Of a DNA stretch of 61,508 nucleotides, positions 46,170 to 56,500 are shown one piece after another. Numbering within the stretch: the first letter of the stretch is position 1; every line of letters begins with the position of its first letter. A program made the translations under genes and the position numbers. The DNA is from a bacterium (GTDB lineage: Bacteria; Sysuimicrobiota; Sysuimicrobiia; Sysuimicrobiales; Segetimicrobiaceae). A model generated the notes under the pieces. It was not told the origin of the DNA and did no database searches. It saw only the letters and a list, made by a program, of their open reading frames with translations. Location: NCBI GenBank assembly GCA_035307765.1, contig DATGHU010000010.1, forward strand, positions 1-61,508, given 5' to 3'.

Positions 46170-47446
46170 CCGGATCCCTTTCCGACCACCCGGGCCCGCA
46201 CCCGCGCCGCCAGCACCTCGGACAGCGCCTCCAGCGCGACCTCGTCTTGGGCCCCCGTTCCCATCTCGCGGACGCCAGCCACCCCCCGCCGGAGCTCCTC
46301 CTCCCCCAGCACCACGGCGAAGGTCGCCTCCAGACGGTCCGCCTGTTTCATCTGGGCCCGCAGCCCGCGCGCCATCACATCGGTGTCCACGGCGAGGCCG
46401 CTCGCACGGAGCCGATCCGCCAGCGCGAGCGCGCGCGCCGTCTCCGCGCCGGCCGTGGCGATGTAGGCGTCCACCGGGGGTGGCTCCGCGGGGAGGCCCC
46501 GTTCCTCGTCGAGCGCGAGCAGCAGTCGTTCGACCCCCAACCCGAACCCGACGCCCGGGGTGGGCGGCCCGCCGAGCTGTTCGGCAAGCCCGTCGTACCG
46601 CCCGCCCCCGAAGACGGCACTCTGCGCCCCCAGCCTGCCCGAGTAGACCTCGGCCGCGGTCCGGGTGTAGTAGTCGAGCCCTCGAACGATGCGCGCATCG
46701 AGCGCGTAGCGGATCCCGATCGCTCCCAGGTGCGCCTGCACCCCCTCAAAGTGAACCCGGCAGTCGTTGCAGAGGTACGAGAGGATCGGCGGAGCGCCGC
46801 GGACGATCTGCTCGTCCCGCTTGCAATCCAGGAGGCGCAGCGGATTGGTTTCGAAGCGCCGCTGACAATCCTCGCACATCTCGGCGAGGTGCGGGCGAAA
46901 GTAGTCCCTCAGCACCTGGACGTAATGGGGCCGACACACGGCGTCTCCGACGCTGTTGAGATGGACCTCGACGTCCGCCACCCCAAACGACTCCACCAGG
47001 CGCACGCCGAGGCTCAACACTTCCGCGTCCGCGGCGGGGTCGGAACTCCCGAGCACCTCAGCGCCGAACTGCGTGTGCTGCCGGTACCGCCCCGCCTGCG
47101 GCCGATCGTAGCGGAAGATCGGGCAGATGTAGTAGACCTTAACGGGCAACCCGGCGGCGCCGAGGTTGTGCTCAAGAAACGCCCGCATCACCGGCGCGGT
47201 GCCCTCCGCGCGGAGGGCCAGGGTCCGCCCGCCCCGGTCGAGGAACGTGTACATCTCCTTGTCCACAATGTCGGTCCCGCTGCCGATCCCGCGCTGGAAC
47301 ACCTCGGCGTGCTCGACAACGGGCGTCCGGATCTCGCGGTAGCCGTACCGGCGAGCAAGATCTCGCATCCCGGCCTCGACACGACGCCACCGGCCAACGT
47401 CTGCGGGCAAGATGTCCTGCATCCCCCGCGGCGCCTTCACGACCAT
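46166..47446 (-). CDS. hisS: histidyl-tRNA synthetase
   Basis: A 426-aa class II synthetase that charges tRNA-His. It begins KAPRGMQDILPAD and has motif 2 (RAEGTAPVMRAFLEH), the two histidine-specific motifs in LDARIVRGLDYYTRTA and in GGGRYDGLAEQLGGP, and an anticodon-binding domain at the C-terminus. The strong AGGAGGAG ribosome site lies 7 bases before the ATG. A rho-independent terminator-like structure occupies the space between its upstream gene and hisS, and I see no promoter between that structure and hisS. Confidence 0.95.
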
Positions 47447-47475
47447 CCTGGGTCTCCTCCTGTGGAAATCCCGAC

Positions 47476-47520
47476 AAAAAACCCGTTCGCGGTGAGGACT
47501 ACCTGCTCACCGTCGACGGG
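47476..47520 (-). terminator. rho-independent terminator-like hairpin before hisS
   Basis: On the minus strand, a hairpin with an outer 5-bp stem (CCCGT with ACGGG), a 3x3 internal loop and an inner 7-bp stem (CGGTGAG with CTCACCG) around a 9-base loop is followed at once by TTTTTT. It overlaps the stop codon of the upstream membrane-protein gene. It lies only 30 bases before the hisS start, so it could either end that gene's transcript or attenuate hisS-aspS expression. Confidence 0.7.
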
Positions 47521-48232
47521 ACCGCCCTTCCCCGCTGTCGCCCGGCTCGATCGAGTCGGGCAGGTTGCGCACATTGTACCGGCCGTTCTTCGGCGCTGTC
47601 AAATCCCGCGCGTCCCGGCGTGTGGCCCAGACCGATCCGAGCGTGCCACCCACCACCACCGCGGTGAAGAAGACCACCGCCTCGGCACGATCCAGAACGT
47701 TCGCCGCGGCCAGCACCCATCCACGGGCGCGCATCCACGCCGCGGCCCCCGCCAAAATGGCGAGCGGCACCGCCGCGCGGCGCAGCCACAGGCTCCCCAG
47801 CGCACGGCCGGCGGCGAGGAGCCACCCCGCGAGCACCAGCAGCCCGCCGAGCAGCATCGTCGACGGCGGAAGCGCCCGCGCCAGCTTTCCAATCACCGAG
47901 GCCGGCAGGTATCGCTCCGCTCCCGCAAACACCGCCCCGGCGGTGAACACGAAGAGCAGCGTTCCCCCGACGCTGCCGGCAACCCCACGCCCCGCGGGGA
48001 TCGGGCGCGCCGCACCGAGCGCGGCGACGACCATCCCCTGGAGGATCAGCGGCGCGAGGAGCACGGCCGGGATCATCCCCCAGGTCACCGCGTCCCAGCT
48101 CGCCCGCGGGAACAGGTCCAGCAGCACCCGAAGCCACCCGACGCGGGCCGCGGCGGCCAACCCCCACGCCCCCACCGCGCCCGCGGCGGCCCCGCAGGCG
48201 GCGAGTTCCAAAACCTCCGTGCGCGGCTTCAT
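47507..48232 (-). CDS. hypothetical membrane protein
   Basis: I do not recognise the family. The 241-aa protein has about six hydrophobic segments (for example 16-40, 55-72, 88-105, 124-142 and 155-167) and a hydrophilic, basic C-terminal tail after residue 205. There are no cysteine or charge clusters suggesting a redox or transport role. Its ATG overlaps the dtd stop in ATGA, so it is co-translated with dtd. The 3' end is inside the terminator-like hairpin before hisS. Confidence 0.7.
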   Translation of the reverse strand: MKPRTEVLELAACGAAAGAVGAWGLAAAARVGWLRVLLDLFPRASWDAVTWGMIPAVLLAPLILQGMVVAALGAARPIPAGRGVAGSVGGTLLFVFTAGAVFAGAERYLPASVIGKLARALPPSTMLLGGLLVLAGWLLAAGRALGSLWLRRAAVPLAILAGAAAWMRARGWVLAAANVLDRAEAVVFFTAVVVGGTLGSVWATRRDARDLTAPKNGRYNVRNLPDSIEPGDSGEGRSRRR

Positions 48233-48708
48233 CGCTCCCGGCTGTCCAGCATGAGGGTGACCGGTCCGTCGTTGTGAATCGCCACGGTCATGTGGGTCCG
48301 AAACCGGCCCGGCACGACGCGCAGGCCCGTTGCCTCAAGCGCGCGGTTGAACTCGAGGTACAGCGGCTCCGCGGTCTCCGGTGGGGCGGCTCTCGAGAAG
48401 CCCGGCCGCCGGCCGCCGCTCGTATCGGCGTACAAGGTAAACTGGGAGATGCTGAGGATCTCCCCGCCAACCTCGAGCGCCGACCGGTTGAGTCGGCCGG
48501 CCTCGTCCTCAAAGATGCGGAGGTGTGCCACCCGCCGCGCGAGATGCCGTGCCGCCTCGAGGGTATCCTCCACCCCCACCCCGAGCAGCACCACCAGCCC
48601 GGGCCCGATCTGACCGACCAGCTCCCCGGGATCGTCCGCCGCTTCGGTGGGAGAGGTGCCGCGCACGCGCACGTCGGCGCGGCGCACCCGCTGCAGGAGA
48701 GCTCGCAT
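48229..48708 (-). CDS. dtd: D-aminoacyl-tRNA deacylase
   Basis: A 159-aa Dtd that frees D-amino acids (and glycine) wrongly attached to tRNAs. It has MRALLQRVRRADVRV at the start, LSISQFTLYADTSGGRRPGF in the middle and the C-terminal GPVTLMLDS cross-subunit motif (the Gly-cisPro region is SQFTLYAD / GPVT). Relatively large insertion (GTSPTEAADDPGEL) in the N-terminal part. Its 3' end overlaps the membrane protein gene. It follows the class V PLP gene by 9 bases. Confidence 0.95.
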   Translation of the reverse strand: MRALLQRVRRADVRVRGTSPTEAADDPGELVGQIGPGLVVLLGVGVEDTLEAARHLARRVAHLRIFEDEAGRLNRSALEVGGEILSISQFTLYADTSGGRRPGFSRAAPPETAEPLYLEFNRALEATGLRVVPGRFRTHMTVAIHNDGPVTLMLDSRER

Positions 48709-48717
48709 CGGCCGGGC

Positions 48718-49911
48718 TTAGCGCGCGTGCCGCCGCAGCGCGGCCGCGGTCCGTTCGATGTCCTCGACGGTGTTGTAGAAGTACGGCGATAGGCGCACGA
48801 CTCCGGGCCGCTGATCGACGATGATGTGCTCCCGCGCCAGCGCCGCGACCGTCGCGGGAGGATCGGGGACGGGGACGGTGATGATGCCAGCGTGCGCGGC
48901 GACATCGCCAACCAGGCGCGGCTCCAGCCCGATGCCCCGCACCGCTTCGACCAGGGCCGCGGTCAATTCCATCTGGCGCGCGCGCAGTCGGGTCGGGGAT
49001 ACTTCGTGGACGTACTCCAGCCCCGCCCGGCCGGCGTGGACGGCCGCGATCGCGGGGGTGCCCCCTTCAAGCCGGCGGGCCCCATCCGCGTACGCAAAGT
49101 GGGTGATATCGAACGCGAACTGATCGCGGTGGGCAAACCACCCCACCACGCCGGGGCGCAGCGACGCCTGCAGGTCGCGGCGTGCATAAAGGTACGCGAT
49201 CCCCGGACCCCCAAGGAGCCACTTCAGCCCGCCCGTCACGAGAAAGTCCACCCCGGCGGCGCGCACGTCGAACGGCAGTTGACCGATCGACTGATAGGCG
49301 TCGACCAGCAGGAGGGCGCCGTGGCGGTGCGCCATTCGCGCCAGGGCGGCCACGTCCTGGATTGCCCCGCTCTGAAAATAGACGTGCGAGGTGGCCACCA
49401 GCTGCGTCCGCTCGTCGATCGCGCGCTCGAAGCGCTCCAGCGGCACCGTAAGGCCGTCCGGGCTGTGGACGAAAGTCACCTCCACCCCGGCGGCGTGTTT
49501 GGCCAGCCACTGATAGGGGACGGTGGGGAAATCGATGTCCGCGACCACGACCCGCGGGCGCGTGCGATAGTCGAAACAACTCGCCACCGCCGATACCGCT
49601 CCCGTAATTGACGGGAACAACGCCACGTCTTCCGCCCCGGCGCCGATGAGGCGGGCGACCGAGCCGCGCAGGTCGTCCAGCTCCTTCCACCAGGGTCCGT
49701 ACCAGGCGGAGGCGCCCATCGACGCCCAGAGGTCGAGGCACCGCTCGACGGCGTGCCGCACCCTCATCCCGAGCGCGCCGAGCGAGCACGAATTGAGGTA
49801 CGTGGCCTCGCGAAAGATCGGGAACTCATCCCGATAGGCCCCCCACGACGGGGCCTCCTCGGCGATCGCCCCGCCGCGCGCCGGGGAAGGTTCCGGGACC
49901 ACCTGGGTCAC
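48718..49911 (-). CDS. class V aminotransferase-fold PLP enzyme (kynureninase/desulfurase-like)
   Basis: A 397-aa fold-type I PLP enzyme of class V. Visible landmarks are LFPSITGAVSAVASCF (phosphate-binding loop), LLLVDAYQSIGQLPFDV (aspartate that pairs with the pyridine nitrogen) and TGGLKWLLGGPGIAYLY (Schiff-base lysine). No conserved active-site cysteine like that of NifS/SufS cysteine desulfurases is visible, so a kynureninase-like or isopenicillin epimerase-like activity is more likely. GTG start at 49911 overlaps the stop of the class I aminotransferase (GTGA). Its pairing with an aminotransferase suggests a shared amino acid pathway. Confidence 0.82.
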   Translation of the reverse strand: MTQVVPEPSPARGGAIAEEAPSWGAYRDEFPIFREATYLNSCSLGALGMRVRHAVERCLDLWASMGASAWYGPWWKELDDLRGSVARLIGAGAEDVALFPSITGAVSAVASCFDYRTRPRVVVADIDFPTVPYQWLAKHAAGVEVTFVHSPDGLTVPLERFERAIDERTQLVATSHVYFQSGAIQDVAALARMAHRHGALLLVDAYQSIGQLPFDVRAAGVDFLVTGGLKWLLGGPGIAYLYARRDLQASLRPGVVGWFAHRDQFAFDITHFAYADGARRLEGGTPAIAAVHAGRAGLEYVHEVSPTRLRARQMELTAALVEAVRGIGLEPRLVGDVAAHAGIITVPVPDPPATVAALAREHIIVDQRPGVVRLSPYFYNTVEDIERTAAALRRHAR

Positions 49912-51164
49912 CGGCCCGACCGCCCCTTGCGCCCCGATTCCGGACGCGGCGCCCGGGCCGGCTCGGCGGCGGGCTGCCCCGCCGGCACGGCGGTGATCCG
50001 GGCGCGGGGGCGCAGGCGCCGCAGCCGGGATCGAACCTCATCGAAGGTCTCCTCGCGCTTCGGGAACGCGAAGCGGACGTAGTGCCGCCCCAGTGCGGGA
50101 TCGTGGAAGAAGGAGGACCCCGGCACGGGGGCCACCCCCACCTCCTTGATCAGGTGCATCGTAAATTGGTAGTCGTCGTCGAACCCAAACGGCGTGATGT
50201 CGCAGATGATGTAGTAGGCCCCCGAGGGCACGAGGCACCGGAACCCGGCGTCTTGGAGGATCCCCAGGAGCGTGTCGCGCTTGCGCTGATACATCACCGA
50301 CAGGTTGTCGTAGTACTCCCGCGGCAGCCGCAGCGCGGTGACCCCGGCCTCCTGCAGCGGGGCCGCCGCCCCAACGGTGAGGAAGTCGTGCACCTTCCGG
50401 ATCACGTCCGCGATCGGGCCGGGAGCGATCGTCCACCCCACGCGCCACCCGGTGACGCTGTAACTCTTCGACATGCTGTTCACGATGACGGTGCGCTCGG
50501 CCATCCCCGGGAGGGTCGCCACGCTGAGATGCGGCTGCCCGTCGTAGCGGATGTGCTCGTACACCTCATCGGTGATCGCCAACAGGTTATGTGTCCGGCA
50601 GAGCTCGGCGATGATCTCCAGCTCGGCCCGGCTGAAGACTTTCCCGGTGGGGTTGTGCGGGGTGTTGATGATGATCGCCTTGGTGCGGGGAGTGATCGCG
50701 TCCCGGAGTTGTGCCGGGTCAAACGGGAACCCCGGCTCCAGCCGCAGTTGAACGAACCGCGGCACCGCGCCCGACAGTTTGGTGTCCGGGCCGTAGTTCT
50801 CGTAGAACGGCTCGAAGACGACCACCTCCTCGCCGGGGTTGACCGTGGCCAGGAGCGTCGCCATCATCGCCTCCGTCGCCCCGCAGGTCACCGTGATGTG
50901 GCGTTCCGGATCCGCGGTGATCCCGTTGAACCAACGGACCTTCTCGGCGATCGCCTGCCGAAAGTTCGGCGCTCCCCAGGTGATCGCGTATTGATTGTAG
51001 CCCTGCGCGAGCGCCCGGGCCGCCGCGTCGAGGAGTTCCTTCGGTGCCGGGAAATCCGGGAATCCCTGGGCGAGGTTGATTCCGCCGTGCTCCATGGCGA
51101 GCCGGGTCATCTCCCGAATCACCGATTCCGTGAACACCTCTACCCGAGCTGCCGTCTCGATCAT
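49908..51164 (-). CDS. class I aminotransferase (AspC/kynurenine transaminase-like)
   Basis: A 418-aa fold-type I PLP aminotransferase. Motifs: GGINLAQGFPDFPAP (N-terminal substrate loop), VTCGATEAMMATLLA, INTPHNPTGKVF, AITDEVYEHIRYDG (aspartate and tyrosine that contact PLP) and SMSKSYSVTGWRVGW (Schiff-base lysine). Closest types are aspartate/methionine/kynurenine transaminases. C-terminal 40 residues beyond the fold are Pro/Arg rich. ATG at 51164 has a GGAGGAGG ribosome site. Directly downstream of the rsh gene (89-base gap); the next gene overlaps its stop. Confidence 0.9.
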   Translation of the reverse strand: MIETAARVEVFTESVIREMTRLAMEHGGINLAQGFPDFPAPKELLDAAARALAQGYNQYAITWGAPNFRQAIAEKVRWFNGITADPERHITVTCGATEAMMATLLATVNPGEEVVVFEPFYENYGPDTKLSGAVPRFVQLRLEPGFPFDPAQLRDAITPRTKAIIINTPHNPTGKVFSRAELEIIAELCRTHNLLAITDEVYEHIRYDGQPHLSVATLPGMAERTVIVNSMSKSYSVTGWRVGWTIAPGPIADVIRKVHDFLTVGAAAPLQEAGVTALRLPREYYDNLSVMYQRKRDTLLGILQDAGFRCLVPSGAYYIICDITPFGFDDDYQFTMHLIKEVGVAPVPGSSFFHDPALGRHYVRFAFPKREETFDEVRSRLRRLRPRARITAVPAGQPAAEPARAPRPESGRKGRSGR

Positions 51165-51253
51165 CGCCGCCTCCTCCACCCTGAATCGCCCCGCGGTCCT
51201 CCGGGGGATCGCCCCCCGGTCGCCCGCGTGCGGGGACCCCGTGCGCACGACCG

Positions 51254-53458
51254 CTAGTGCGGCACGACGCGCTCGACGTTGTAGACTTCCGGCACCCGGC
51301 CGATGCGCTGCATCACCGCGGTGAGTTGCGTGACATTCCCGATGTCCACGACGAGGTTGACGATGCCCACCTTGTCCTTCCGGACTCGGGCGTTCACCGA
51401 GACCACGTTCGTCTTCGTCTCGGTCACCGCAGCCAGGATGTCCTTGAGCAGGCCGACCCGGTCGAGCGCTTCGATCTCGACCTCCACCTGGTAGGTGCCG
51501 TCCGGTGAGGCCTCCCACTCCACCTCGACCAACCGCTCCGGCTGCCCCCGCAGGAACTGGATGTTCGGGCAGTCCGCCCGGTGAATGCTCACCCCGCGAC
51601 CGCGCGTGATGTACCCGAGCACGCGATCCCCCGGCAAGGGGCTGCAACACCGCCCAAACCGCATCAAGACGTTGTCGACCCCCCGCACCCGAATCCCGTG
51701 CGCGGTCTGGGACGGCGGCGACGCGGCCGTGGGGAGCGCCGGCGCCTCCTCCACGACGGGCCGCTCGCCGCGCAGGGCCTGCACCACCTGCAGGAGCGAG
51801 ACATCGCCGTTGCCCACCGCGGCCAAAAGCTCCTCCTCGTCGGGGAGCCCGAACTCGGCGGCGGCCTCGCGGAGCCGTTCCGGCCGAAGGGCGGCGACGC
51901 TCCCGAACCGGCGCAGTTCCTTCTCCAGGAGATCCTTGCCGCGCAGAATGTTTTCGTCGTGTCGCTCCCGCTTGAACCACTGGCGGATCTTCGTGCGGGC
52001 GTTGCTGGTCTGGACGAACGCCAGCCAGTCTCGGCTCGGGCCGGCGCTGCTCTTGTTGGTGGAGATCTCCACGATGTCCCCGGACTGCAGCCGGTGGCTC
52101 AGCGGGACCAAGCGTCCGTTCGCCTTCGCGCCCACGGTGTGGTAGCCGACATCGGTGTGAATGCGAAAGGCGAAGTCGATAGGGGTCGCCCCCGCGGGGA
52201 GGTCGATGACGTCGCCTTTTGGCGTAAAGACGAACACCTCGTTCTGAAACAGGTCGATCTTGACCGAGTGGACGAACTCGCGGGGATCCTGAAGGTCCTG
52301 GTGCCACTCCAGCAACTGTCGGAGCCACGAAAGCTTCTGCTCGAATCCGGGATCGGCCTTCTTGCCGCCCTCCTTGTACCGCCAGTGCGCGGCGATCCCG
52401 TTCTCGCCGGCGTGGTGCATCTCCGCCGTCCGGATCTGAATCTCCAGCGGCTGGCCCTCGCAGATCACCGCGGTGTGCAAGGATTGGTACCCGCTGGTCT
52501 TGGGGGCGGCGATGTAGTCGTCCACCTCGCCGGGGATCGGCGTCCACAGCGAGTGCACGACGCCGAGGGTCTCGTAGCACTCCCGGACATCGTTGACCAC
52601 CACCCGGATCGCCAGCCGATCGTAGATCCGGCCCACCCCTTGCCCTTGATATTTCGGCCGCTGCATCTTTTGGTAGATGCTGTAGACATGCTTCGGGCGT
52701 CCGGTGATGCGGCTCTGGTCCACGCGGATTCCCGCGCGGTTCAACTCGCGGTGGAGCGTCTCCACCACGCTGGCCAGCACCACCACCTTCTCCTGGCTGG
52801 CGCGCTCGAGTTCGCCGGCGATCTCCCGGTAGGCCTCCGGCTGCAGGACCGCGAACGCCCGGTCCTCCAACTCGCGCTTGATGCTCCCGATGCCGAGCCG
52901 TTCGGTCAACGGCGCGTAGATCTCCAAGGTCTCGTTCGCCGTGCGCTTCTGCTTCCACTCCGGGAGATACTCGATCGTGCGCAGGTTGTGGACGCGGTCG
53001 GCCAGCTTGATCAGGATGATCCGGATGTCGTTAGCCATCGCCAGGAACATCTTGCGGAGGTTCTCCGCCTGGCGCTCTTCCCGGCTCTTCCACTCGATCC
53101 GGCCGAGTTTGGTCACCCCGTCCACCAGCCCCGCGACCTCCGGGCCGAATTTGTCGCGGATCGCCTCGATCGTGTGCGCGGTGTCCTCGGGAACGTCGTG
53201 CAGGAGGGCCGCCGCGATCGTTACCGCGTCCAGGCGAAGGTCGGCGAGGAGCGACGCGACGGCGACACTGTGGTTGACGTACGGCTCACCGGAGGCACGG
53301 GTTTGGTCGGCGTGGGCCTCCTGCGCGAACAGGTAGGCCCGCCGGATCAGCTCCAGATCGGCGTGCGGCGTCAGCTGTTTGACACGGGCCAACAGCTGAA
53401 CGGCATCGGGGGGAAGGTTCTCCTCGGTGCTGCCCCGGGTGAGATGAAATCGCTTCAT
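51254..53458 (-). CDS. rsh: RelA/SpoT (Rsh) (p)ppGpp synthetase/hydrolase
   Basis: A 734-aa bifunctional-type stringent response enzyme. The N-terminal HD hydrolase has H63 and the H87-D88 pair with E91-D92 (HDVPEDT), complete for Mn-dependent ppGpp hydrolysis. The synthetase domain follows (RIYDRLAIRVVV; SGYQSLHTAV), then TGS (VFVFTPKGDVIDLPAG), a helical/zinc-finger region and an ACT domain (VGLLKDILAAVTETKTNV). The cysteine motif FGRCCSPLPGD is present. The ATG at 53458 begins before the first helix. Single Rsh genes are usual in Gram-positive bacteria. Confidence 0.95.
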   Translation of the reverse strand: MKRFHLTRGSTEENLPPDAVQLLARVKQLTPHADLELIRRAYLFAQEAHADQTRASGEPYVNHSVAVASLLADLRLDAVTIAAALLHDVPEDTAHTIEAIRDKFGPEVAGLVDGVTKLGRIEWKSREERQAENLRKMFLAMANDIRIILIKLADRVHNLRTIEYLPEWKQKRTANETLEIYAPLTERLGIGSIKRELEDRAFAVLQPEAYREIAGELERASQEKVVVLASVVETLHRELNRAGIRVDQSRITGRPKHVYSIYQKMQRPKYQGQGVGRIYDRLAIRVVVNDVRECYETLGVVHSLWTPIPGEVDDYIAAPKTSGYQSLHTAVICEGQPLEIQIRTAEMHHAGENGIAAHWRYKEGGKKADPGFEQKLSWLRQLLEWHQDLQDPREFVHSVKIDLFQNEVFVFTPKGDVIDLPAGATPIDFAFRIHTDVGYHTVGAKANGRLVPLSHRLQSGDIVEISTNKSSAGPSRDWLAFVQTSNARTKIRQWFKRERHDENILRGKDLLEKELRRFGSVAALRPERLREAAAEFGLPDEEELLAAVGNGDVSLLQVVQALRGERPVVEEAPALPTAASPPSQTAHGIRVRGVDNVLMRFGRCCSPLPGDRVLGYITRGRGVSIHRADCPNIQFLRGQPERLVEVEWEASPDGTYQVEVEIEALDRVGLLKDILAAVTETKTNVVSVNARVRKDKVGIVNLVVDIGNVTQLTAVMQRIGRVPEVYNVERVVPH

Positions 53459-53546
53459 CGCCGCCGTCCCGGCGCCCCCGGGCCGCTTGTTCGAGGGGCG
53501 GCCGGGCCTCGCCCGGTCCACGTCGCCAACCCGCAACCGCCGCCCA

Positions 53547-56500
53547 CTAGCCTGCGCCAGCCGCCCCGGCGGCGACCTGGAGCAACTCGAACCCCGTCGC
53601 GCGAACCGCCCAGCGCGCGAATGCGTCGAACGCCTCGCGCTCGCGCATCCCCTCCCGGAAGCGCAGCGACGCCCCGAGATCTCGCCGACCCACATCGAGC
53701 AGCTGCATCTCGAGTCGCGCGTCCACCATCTCCCGGGTCGCGAGCCCCGCCTCCTCGAAGATCACCGCCGCCGCGTCGACCGTCGCTGGGGTCAGGTGCG
53801 GCAGCGCACCGCTGAGCGCCGCCCACGTCGCGTCATCCGGCCAAGCGAGCGGTGCGTCACCGCGCCACCCTCGCAGCACCCGGTAGATCGCGGCCAGGAT
53901 CTCCCGGTCCGGGGCGCGGGCGGCCAACTCGCGGCGCCTCGCGTCAATCTCGTTCGTGCCGAAAAGCACCGTCAGCGCGAGCGGGCGCGTCTCGAACCCC
54001 ATCGAGCCAAGCGCCTCCGAGAATCGCGCCCGGTCCGGGGGAAGCGCGGCGATCATCACCTGGCGCACGTCCGCGGGGAGCATTTCTTCATCGAGCGCCG
54101 ACGTGGCCACCAGGATTCCCAACCGGCTCTCCTGGAAAGCATGCGCCACAATCTGGCGAACGCGCGCGGGAAGTCCACCGTGCAGGTACCCGACTTTCGA
54201 GGATCGATCGCGAGCGCGCTCGCGCAGGTGCCGCGCCAGACGCACGCACTCTGCCCTCCCGCCGGCATAAATGAGAGTCTTCTCGTCTCGGCTAAGGGCT
54301 TCCTCCATCACGCCGAGGGCCCCGGGGGTGTTGCGGCGATCGACCACCCGCAGGGCCGCTCTGAGGGCCGGATCGGAAATCACTTCCGCGCCCGGATAGA
54401 GGCGAGCCAGCGTGTCGCGCGGAGCGGGCGCGGTCACCGCCAGCACGGGCCGCCCACCGAACATTTCCGCGACCGCCCCCGTCTCCGCCGCCACCCCGTC
54501 CATCAGGACCGCGGAGACCCGCTCGGCGTGGCCCCCCACCCACCCGCCGGTCACGGCCTCGGCACTCGCCACAAGCACGTCCACCCCGCCGGCCCGAAGC
54601 GCCGCCGCGACCCGTTCGCGCTCGCGGAAGTCCTGGAATCCGTGGACGGACAACACCCGAAATCCCATGGCGCCCAGACGCGCGGTCATCTGGTCGGTCC
54701 GGTGGCGCACCTGCCGGCGGAGCGGCGCGATCAGGAGCGCGCAGCGCCCGTCCTGGGCGGTCAACGCCGCCGCGCCGGCGAGTGCGGTCGCCCAGCCCCG
54801 GCCCGGCGGGAGCGCGAGCACGACCGACCTCCCGGCCGCGATCGCCGCCAGCGCCTCGCGGTGTGGTGCCGGCAGCGGCCGCCCGCCGTTCAGGGAAGCG
54901 GGGAGCCGCTCTTGGATCGCCCGCGCCGAAGGCCGCCCCCGGACATCCCACCCCGCGGATCCGAGGTCGGGGTCGTCGCGTTCGAGAAAGATATTGACGC
55001 CGAGCGACCGGTCCCCGCCGCCGGTCACGGTCAGAACGGTGGCTCGATATCGCGCCCCGGCGTCGATGGACGGCGACAGACGACCGGCCAGCGGCGCCCG
55101 CAGGTATCCCAACTGCCGGCCATCGGGGGCCAGCACGCGGACGGCGTGCGGGTCGTGCTCGTTCCCCGGCTCCCTGACCAACTGCAACGGGTCACCGGGG
55201 CGCAGGGCGGCGATCGCCTCCTGCCGTCCGTCGAAGGTCACGCCGACGACTTTGGTGTAGAGCGCCGCCGCCTCCTCGACCCCGTCGCCTCGAGTCTCAT
55301 CGAGGTACTCCGCGGCGTGCTGGAAGAGGCGGTCGAGCAGGGCTCCGGTGTCGGTCAAGATCGATTCCGGATCCATTCCCGGCACGTCGAGGGCCTGCAC
55401 GCGGAGCCGGATCCGGCCGGGGACCAGCCGGTCCCGCTCCGGAACAAAGGCAAGGTCGATGGGAGCCTCGGTGAACAAGAGCAGTTCGCCGCGCGCCGCC
55501 ATCGCGAACCCGATCGCCTCCACGAGCGCATCTCCGTCCGTCACGTCCATCCTGAGGTGCTGCCCGCCGCCGACGAGCCGGCGGTTGACCGCCCGGACCC
55601 CGCGCGACGCCAGCAGCGGCTCGGGGTTTCCCGACCCAAAAGGCCCGAGACGTTCCAGCGCATCCACCAACGATGGGGTGACCTCGGACAACCTCACCTC
55701 CGCGTCGATGCGGAGCCGCGGGAGGATCGTCCATGCCGCGGCGCCTGCGGCGGCCCGCGCTTGGAAGGCCCGTCGAAACTCCGGCACCGCCTCCCGCGTC
55801 ACCGACAGGCCGGCCGCCATGGCGTGGCCGCCAAAGGCGAGCAGGTGTGGCCCGCACGCCCCGAGCGCCTCGGTCAGGTCGAAGCCCTCCACGCTGCGTG
55901 CGGACCCGCGGCCGGCGTCCCGATCGAGCGCGATCGCCACCACGGGGCGGCGGTAGCGCTCCGCCAGGCGACCGGCGACGAGTCCGACGACCCCCGGGTG
56001 CCACCCGTCGCCCGCCACCACGAACGCCGGCGCCCCGGCGTCCTCCTCGGCCTGAACGAGGGCCTCGGCGAGAACCCGCCCGAGCACGGCCTGCCGCTCG
56101 CGGTTGGTGGCGTCGAGGAGATCGGCGAGGGTACGTGCCTCTTGCGGGTCGTCGGTCAGCAGCAGCCGCAGGGCCGGCGATGGATCGCCGAGCCGTCCCG
56201 GCGCGTTGAGGCGCGGGCCCAACTGCCATCCCACGTGCCACGCATCCACATCGGCGATCCCCGCCACGCTGGCCAGGGCGCGGATCCCGGCCAGCGGTGC
56301 CGCCCGCATCTCCGCCAGTCCCGCGGCGGCCAACCGACGGTTGTCATCGAGCAGGGGAACGACGTCGGCGATCGTCCCGAGGGCGGCAAGCGAGACCAGG
56401 CCCGGCTGGAGCGGCGAGGCGGCGCCCAGATGCCGCCCGAGCGCCAGGATGAACGCAAACGCCAACCCCGCGGCACAGAAGGGAGCGGTGCCGGACCCCC

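Noticed and set aside
48718-49911. A cysteine desulfurase feeding MnmA
   Set aside because: No active-site cysteine of the NifS or SufS type is visible and the gene is 21 kb from mnmA.
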